NCBI GenBank assembly: GCA_027943335.1
Contig: BSBK01003560.1
Coordinates: forward strand, 124,001-188,000
Length of the DNA: 64,000 nt
Direction: 5' to 3'
Source of the DNA: Chamaecyparis obtusa
Lineage: Eukaryota; Streptophyta; Pinopsida; Cupressales; Cupressaceae
Under the pieces are notes generated by a model. It ran no database searches. It saw only the letters and a list, made by a program, of their open reading frames with translations, and was not told the DNA's origin. Positions 57,051 to 64,000 of this stretch are shown here, piece by piece (the first letter of the stretch is position 1; every line of letters starts with the position of its first letter). A program made the position numbers and the translations under genes.

Positions 57051-58554
57051 TGATAACTTACAACTGATTGAATATCTTGAAGGAAAGTTTGGAAATAAGA
57101 TGGATAACTGAAAGACAGTGATTGATGATCACCGAGCTACTAAAGCATATGTAAGACAATTAAATTAGTTAATGTATTGTCATTGATGTCAACTAGTTTT
57201 GACTATACTTGTCATGATGGCTACAAACATCTAAAGAAGGAAAATGGTAAAGGAATGAGACATCTACATGAAGATGAGATGGATAAGAAAGATATGGATA
57301 TGGTAGACATTGGGTAACTTATTGACAAGTCTATGACATTATTTTGATGACTTGATTGTATTACATAATTCTATTATGTATTGAAGATCAGAACTAAACA
57401 AGTTTATGTAGTCGGTCAATGAAGATTTTTGTATACACCGAGCAAGTATAGTGTATACTAAGTATAATATTAACTGAGCTAGTAGTCACTGACACATTCA
57501 GATATTGACTGAGTGAAAGAAATAAATGGAGTTTGCAACAACTGACTAAAAATGATTAGATGGACAATTGCTTATGATTCTGAGGTAAAAGATAATGTTT
57601 GTTATGATGATCTAATGACTGAAAAAATTCAAGATTGATCGGATGAAGGAGAATGAAACATGTTAATGACACAAATGCCGAGGAAGGTTAAAGTGGCAAA
57701 ATGAACAGTGAAGATTAAGAGGCAAAATCTATAGATGAAAAGAAAATGGTCTATGATGTCTATATAAGGAGACATGAGATTCATTATTGACTTTGGAATA
57801 CTTAATACTGTAGGAGAATTCATGTGAAAAAGGATTATTTTCATGCAACACTGATCAAACTGGTTGAAGATAGAGCTGAGAAAAATTGTAGACAACACTG
57901 AGGGTTAGAGAAAACATATACTGAGAAAAATAGAGTTGGAGGAAATGAAGATGTTGAATTGATTATTGATTAGAGGTATTTTGAGCTTAGCATAGATCTG
58001 AAAATTTGCAAATAAAAGTTGTATTTGAATCAGATCATTATTGTATCAGTTTAACCATTGCTATAGATAAATCTCTTAACCAAGTGGGACTTAACAGTCT
58101 TTATATTTCAATATGACATTCAATTAATGTTGATTGTTTTCTTGTTGACCCCATAGTGAATGCATGGTCAAAGGAGAAATTTTAGTGATAAATCCTCTAA
58201 CTAGGTCACACCTCACATTGTATTTTGTAACCTTTAACAAGGTTGGCTCCTAACCGAGCTCACTTTAGAAGAGTGAATTATTTTCCCCTAACAAGGTTTC
58301 CATGTTAAAAATCTATGTGTTATATGTGTAGGATGTGTTGAATTGTTATTTTACCTTACACATTTCTATAACTGGATAGATCAGTGAACACAATACTTAA
58401 TTTACTAGCAATTGGTAGATGAAGAGAAAGACATAGTTGATATCTTACCAAGTTGATTATTTGATTGAAAAGTTTTAATATCTACATCTGGGAGATTTGG
58501 GAATGTAGGATAACTGAACTTAATTGATTCACCCCCCCTTTCAGTTATCTAACA
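57051..58554 (+). repeat. 3' LTR of copia element 2
   Basis: Starts TGATAACTTACAACTG after the polypurine tract and ends TTATCTAACA. The last 415 bases match the truncated 5' LTR. Confidence 0.9.
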
Positions 58555-59534
58555 TATTTGACACATGAAGTGATAGATTCTTTGAGCTTGGAGAGACCTA
58601 TTCAATCTTCAGAGATTCATACATGGAGACCATCTTCTTCGTCCTTCCATTTTCACATGGAGTCGCTTCTTCATCATTTGATGTATTTATTTCTTCCTAA
58701 AGGGAGACATGTTTCTTGTAAGCATTGGCTTATCTATTGTTTGAAGGTACTCTTCATCAACATGGGAGCTTCTACATTATGGGGGTGGGGGGGGATATCA
58801 TGTCTCCAACTATCCTTCTTGTGGGGGGATAATTCTTTGTATATACATGATGTATGTAGTTCTTGGGGGGTCTTGAGTACTCCATCCATCCATGCATCTT
58901 GTTTTCTTCTCTCTTTTTTGGGGAGGGTTTTTCTCATGATTTTTTCCCTCTTTCTACACTTTATTAGAGATTGCATTTCATGTATTTCATTGCATATTGT
59001 ACACGGGTACCTAACATGGCCTAATAGCTAGGACCCATGTTGCATTGTGAGTTTAAGTGGATTCCCCTAAGTTGCACTTAAGGGGTTTTGGTGTAATTAA
59101 ATATTCCTAATTACACTTAACTTATGGATAATGCATTGCATAGTAGTTTGTCATTGAGACACCTAGGAGTTTTTACCTCAATTAAGCACATGGTGTAGGA
59201 GAAATTCTACTTTTGGTGTGAGATCCACCTTTAGTGCTCTTATCACATTATCATCCTAATCATGTTGCACATAGTTCATTGCATAATGGAGCATGATCCA
59301 CATTTTGTGGACATGTGATTACGCCTAGCATAGGCTTATCATCTCTTTATTGCCTTTCCTATATAAGAAGACCTATTATGTAAATTGAAGAATGTAAGGT
59401 GAATTCATTGGATCAATTCAATATCAATCATTGCATTCATATCATCTCTCTTGTGCTTTTCTTTAACCTCTAGATCCTTGGTTCAATATTTTCTATTTGC
59501 AAATTCTTATAGTATTGAACTATTAAAAAACACA
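58555..59534. other. No gene recognised; one open frame and two hairpins
   Basis: A 157-codon plus-strand frame (58558-59031) is rich in Leu, Ser, Phe and His and has no domain; G-runs near 58780 and 58820 suggest repeat-derived DNA. Hairpins CCCCTAAG/CTTAAGGGG and GTGTAATTA/TAATTACAC lie at about 59066-59120. CCTATATAAGAAG near 59358 could be the TATA box of an unidentified LTR. Confidence 0.45.
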
Positions 59535-60216
59535 TTTTTAATGGGAAAGAAGAGACTACATCAAAACTACGAAGAATGACACCTCACCTATGGAAGTTGG
59601 AATATAATAGAATTAATCATCAAGGTTATACATTAGATCAAATTGTTTATCTATCATATATGATATGTTTGGATTTTAATTTTTTATATTGTGTTTTGTT
59701 TACTCGTGTTGTAATTGACAATGATTTTTGTTGTTAATTTGTTTGTCTTATATGCTTCATGAAGGTCATCAAGGCATTAATGATCAACTTCTGGCATAGG
59801 GCCTGAAAAGTTATCCCGGATAATCTAGTAGGTTGCCCTACTATGAGAAGCTACAAATTGCACATTTGTTTGATACAATACATATCATAAAGAATATAAC
59901 ATAAATGTTATGGAAAATATCAGATGACAAGCATGGCAAAGAAAAATTGTTAAAATTTGTAGTGATATTCAAAAAGCCAATCATGCAATGAAAAATGTCT
60001 TTCAATTAAATAGCATTAGAGACCAAATTAATATAATCTCCATTCCTTGGTTATTAATGGAGTAGCAAAGAAATGCTTTAAAAGAATTCATACAAAAAAA
60101 TTAATTTCCCACAGGATTTACTGCGAACATAAATTGTATCATAACAAAGAAAGGTGAATCTGGGTCAGGGATGAAAATGTATGATTGACATACCTTCATT
60201 AAGGTAATTATTTTGG

Positions 60217-60259
<43 letters not shown>

Positions 60260-60953
60260 CATGTACTTTTCAATATATTATGTTTACTAGTTTTGGAAAA
60301 ATAATGAAAAGATCACTTCGTAATAATTGCAGTACGTTCTACCTCTATCTCTCCTAGAAAAAATTGACAATAATGTCAAGAAAGTTATATATGATCTTGG
60401 AAAATACATGAGGTAAGTATCGATATTGGTTTAATTCATTGTATAGATCTTATATTTTCTATTTGATTTACTTGTTATGTAATATATCGTATATTTTTGT
60501 TAAATCTCATTAATATATTTGCGCCTTGAATCACTTATAAATGGTTGTCATCTAAAAAAATTCACAAAGAAGATATAAATTATTGGAAGATAAAAATTCC
60601 TTGTCTAATGTGTGAAATGCAGAAGTGTCTACCTTTGACATTTTTCAATGCACAAGAACACTACCTCTTACACCAAGTTGAGGAGATTGAATTGTGTGGA
60701 CCTATACACACAAGGTCAATGTGGATGGTTTAGAGGTACTTAAAATTTTTGAAGACTTTGGTTAGAAAAAGAGAACAACCTGAGGGTTATATGTTGGAGG
60801 GATATATGGTATACAAGACTATGGTGTACATTATTGAATATCTTCCTAAGTTTTCAAAAAATATCCATGTAGATCACATTTGGGATCACAACTGCATTAA
60901 CAAATTTGAAGGGGAGTACTTGATGGGGAAAGGTATATTTAGGAAAGTGAGAG
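59535..60953 (+). pseudogene. Truncated CACTA TNP2 transposase copy
   Basis: It corresponds to exons 5 (end) to 8 of the transposase at 7379-3028, with introns kept: about 59540-59624, 59774-60203, 60333-60412 and 60541-60953. It encodes a degraded LPYYEKLQIAHLFDTIHIIK, then SSKKIHKEDINYWKIKIPCL, LLHQVEEIELCGPIHTRSMW and QPEGYMLEGYMVYKTMVYII (DUF4218). Similarity stops at both ends. Lesions include TAG after W-M-V near 60730, a lost AG acceptor before the last exon (AA instead), and several other stops. The frame-shifting T deletion of the first copy is absent here (five T's). It is a DNA-level fragment, not a processed copy. Confidence 0.88.
60219..60258. repeat. (CA)20 microsatellite in a transposase intron
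   Basis: Pure CA run of about 40 bases in the intron after K-HTFIK, a different intron from the (TA)n tract of the other copy. Confidence 0.95.
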
Positions 60954-61992
60954 GTAATTAGAAAATGGTCATGGAGATTAATTATAATACATTTTACATT
61001 TGGTTTTTATGTACATTGTGTTGGTAAGTTCTTAAACACTTCTTGATATTCAAATTAGTGTGAAAGTAAATCATTTCTTTGCACAAGAATTTAAAATGTA
61101 AATTAGTCACATGTTAATTAATCATTGGATTTAAATTAAGCATTACATATAGACACATTAATTAATTCCATTACATTTACAAAAATCCTTTCATTTTAAT
61201 CTCATAATAATTACATCACATTAGCATTCACAAAATATAAAGTGCATCCATATCATCAATCATAACATTATCATATACATCCATATCTTATGCAAACATA
61301 AACAAGATGTCACATATCACATCAACATGTGTACACTATAAGAATACACATATAATATTAAAGTCCACAATATCCTCCAAAAATCATGATAGAACATTGA
61401 TCATATAGAATAAGTATCACATCCTACATCACATGTTATTACCATCTCATAATGGATACATGCATAATCATATAGCATAAGCTCATCACATACTACATCA
61501 CTCACTTGTTAGTGAACCATCATACATAAATGAATCCATCCATACATTGAGAGCATAAAATGACAGAGAACAAACCGATCCTTTGCATTAACTTTGAAAA
61601 TGAGAGTCTTTGACAATTGCATCAAAATAGAATGATATTGATGATGATAATGTTTATTTTAATATGAAAGATAGTTAGTTTAAAAAGATCAATACATGAT
61701 TGTATCAGTAGGATGTCAATGTCTACAAAAATCTTAATCAAACAAAGTGTATCTGATCTAACTCTACCATCTAAGACTATATTTGTATTACTTTAGAAAA
61801 TAAGGGTCCTTTACAACTGCTTTTAAAATAGAAAATAGTAATAATTTTTTTATGATGTATTACATTATAAAATGATCCTCCTTAAGTATTGGAAGATTCA
61901 GACTAAAAAATTTATATCCCTTCATATGAAAAGTCATGAAATTAATTAATATTTTAGTTAACTCCTAAGGACAACATAAATAAAACTCATAA
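60954..61992. other. AT-rich intergenic, no gene seen
   Basis: Many ATCACAT/CATATC-type simple stretches and no open frame of note. Confidence 0.5.
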
Positions 61993-63060
61993 CTAATTAT
62001 TCCTATCAAGGAACAAGTTCAAATTTTTAACGCGCTCCACATATTCTGGATCCTTGTAGATGTCATAGTCATCAAAGAGCATCTTCAGTGTATATTCCCA
62101 TTTATACATGATGTCTGTAATCTTTGATACATGGAGTGCAAAGTCATCTACTTCTTTGATCTTTTCAAAAGTGTTACTCACGTTTCTCCCAAACTTTATT
62201 ATCCATTGCTCAAGTTACACAATTTATCCATTAGTCATAAGACCAAACAATACATCTGTTTATTTCCCCTCAATTTTTTCCATGTCCTTCTTCAAATCTT
62301 TACATAAACATTCATGTTTCTCAGTAGTTCTTTTCCTTCTACAAGGGCACTCTATTGAGGGGTACTTAGCGATCCAATTTTATTACTCATCCTTTGTTGT
62401 AGTCTTCCATGGTTATCCACGGCTATAAGAGTTCCTCTATAAGTATACCAAAAATATATAGCATACACCATCATTGCATCAGATCTATGTTTGATTACAT
62501 TAGTGGCCACTTTATAAAGTATTGATTCAATTTTCTCATTTTCACCCTTTAACTTCTTTTCAAGTTTGTATTCTTTATACCTCCAATAGATTGCATCCTA
62601 TGAAGCTAGGGTTATTATATGCTCTTCTTCAAAATCAACCAATTTTTATTGGTATCCATTTTTTTTAAGAATCATATTTAGTAGCCATCTCCTGCCATTT
62701 TTTATTTTCCATTTTAGAGGTCTCATACAAACTTTTATAATTATTTATTTCTCTAATGAGAAAGTCTACCCGATCCCTGTTCAACCTAGCCACATTTACA
62801 TTAAGCATTGTAATTTCTTTAGGATCGGTCTTTTCTACTTGTTGAATCATTATATGACCAAATATATCCTCTGGGTTAACAAGAATGGACCTTCTATCTC
62901 TTGGATAGATTACCCATTGTACCCATGGATTTTGGATTGGATCATATCACATGATCTAGTGTAGAGATCATCGATATCATTAGGTAACATAACCTTGTTG
63001 GGATTAACTAATTTTGCAAAGATGTAAAAAACTATGACCGCTCTCATGTTCCACCTAGGC
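61993..63060 (-). pseudogene. Decayed coiled-coil ORF of unknown origin
   Basis: Minus-strand fragments read in order: RWNMRAVIVFYIFAKLVNPN then KVMLPNDIDDLYTRSC (about 63055-62930), MIQQVEKTDPKEITMLNVNV and INNYKSLYETSKMENKKWQE (62850-62665), DAIYWRYKEYKLEKKLKGEN (about 62600-62480), and NTFEKIKEVDDFALHVSKIT ending DRNN (62181-61993). The stretch is helical and charged, with stops between parts. The layout suggests one former protein of more than 300 residues. I do not recognise it; a retroelement gag-like or plant-mobile-domain protein is possible. Confidence 0.4.
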
Positions 63061-64000
63061 TAAATGATTGTTCCTACTTATTTTAACAGTTGTCTACACT
63101 TTTGTGGGCTCATTTATTTAATCTCATCATTAATATCCACCTGGAGTTCTTGCAATAAATTTTCTTGATTTGACATATCATTACACTTTCTTCTTAACTA
63201 TTTTGCTTTATATTGATATAAAAAGGTTTTGAACTTTGAAGTATAAATGAATTTCTCATCTAAAATGAAGTTGTCACAATCATCAATTGTTTCATCACTA
63301 GTACATTTGACCTAGTTTTTCTACCAAAAATTTTGACCATGAAATAAAAAGGTTTTGGTTGGTTGGATTATAGAAGAAAAAATTTCATTTTTTTTAAATC
63401 CATGGCCGTGTTCGTCGAAAGTTCAACCAATACCATGTATGTCAAAATTTTGATGAACACGGGCATAACTTAAAAAAAAAGATTTCATTATTACCACGAT
63501 GATTTTTTTCAAGGGTTGCAGCATGAGAAACGTCATCGGCCAGGGCAGATTCGACACTGTGTATAGGGGTTGCAATTTTTATCTGGACTTGGGCCTTTGA
63601 TCTTCGAGCTTGGTTTTGGAAACTCTGATTTTCCTCTCCTTATCAAATGGAAGCTCATTGAGGTAGGGATTGTGTCGTTATCTCCTCTACATTTTGATAG
63701 AATACATTTCATTTGATCACTTGATTGAATACCATCATGTATTTTGAGGGCACATCTTACTGTGATCATTACTCCATGCTCTGTTGTGTCCATGGCATTG
63801 AGTTCATTTCTTTGGATGATTTGATTATGACATTTACATCTAGATTCTCACCATTTTATTAAGAGCTAGGGCATCATGTAATGTTTATTTTCTGTTACTA
63901 CATCCCGTGAGCCTGATCTGCATCTTTGATTTTATCACACTTGCTGTGTTAGTGAACTAGGGCATCATGCTAATGTGTGTTCATTGGATTCTTTGGTTAT
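63061..64000. other. No gene recognised at right edge
   Basis: Short frames only. CTAGGGCATCATG occurs twice (about 63866 and 63957). A small minus-strand frame at 63793-63533 has no known domain. Confidence 0.4.

Larger units (their letters stand above)
51841..58554 (+). mobile_element. Second Ty1/copia retrotransposon, 5' LTR truncated
   Basis: Its 3' LTR (57051-58554) is 1504 bases, but only the last 439 bases of the 5' LTR are present, starting abruptly at 51841 (CTTGTTGACCCCATAGTGAA). Primer-binding site, gag, protease, integrase, RT, RNase H and polypurine tract follow in copia order. It is related to element 1: same gag start, same primer site, similar LTR ends. Because the LTR start is missing, target duplications cannot be checked. 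Confidence 0.92.

Noticed and set aside
58558..59031. 157-codon open frame as a gene
   Set aside because: No domain, low-complexity Leu/Ser/Phe composition and G-runs; it starts four bases after an LTR end, and looks like chance.

Overview
This is a stretch of plant nuclear DNA. It holds a seven-exon gene for the cytosolic ribosomal protein eS1 (RPS3a) with GT-AG introns and a telo-box promoter, plus plant-type Ty1/copia, Ty3/gypsy and CACTA (En/Spm) elements. The sequence is AT-rich, most coding remnants are broken, and one ribosomal-protein intron is 3.8 kb long. That fits a large, repeat-rich seed-plant genome, possibly a gymnosperm, but nothing here fixes the species.

Layout. (1) 1-11418, minus strand: a large CACTA transposon that runs off the left edge. 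From its right end inward it has a CACTA terminus (11418), repeat-rich 5' DNA with a foldback MITE, a ten-exon TNP2-type transposase, a SET-domain gene, and exons of a second TNPA-like gene. (2) 13682-16590, minus: decayed Ty3/gypsy 3' end with a family of short hairpins. (3) 19077-23050: a complete non-autonomous LTR retrotransposon with a perfect 5-bp target duplication (ATAGT) and one charged ORF. (4) 23418-24102: a broken AP2/ERF transcription-factor copy. (5) 26220-31245: RPS3A, the only clearly intact cellular gene; intron 3 holds a probable 2.3-kb solo LTR. (6) 37216-46805: a full-length Ty1/copia element with TSD TCAAG, carrying one insertion in its 5' LTR and a second insertion with a giant palindrome in its integrase region. 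(7) 48409-50927: a 1.28-kb tandem duplication of unknown DNA. (8) 51841-58554: a second, related copia element with a truncated 5' LTR. (9) 59535-60953: a truncated relative of the first CACTA transposase. (10) 61993-63060: an unidentified decayed coiled-coil ORF.

RPS3A is the only gene here with a likely host function. The most notable feature is the SET-domain (histone-methyltransferase-like) gene lying between the two transposase genes of the CACTA element, on the same strand and with its own splice sites. This looks like gene capture by a transposon, though the present copy has an in-frame stop. Most lesions in the transposon ORFs are nonsense changes at Trp and Gln codons, the pattern expected from deamination of methylated cytosine in silenced elements.
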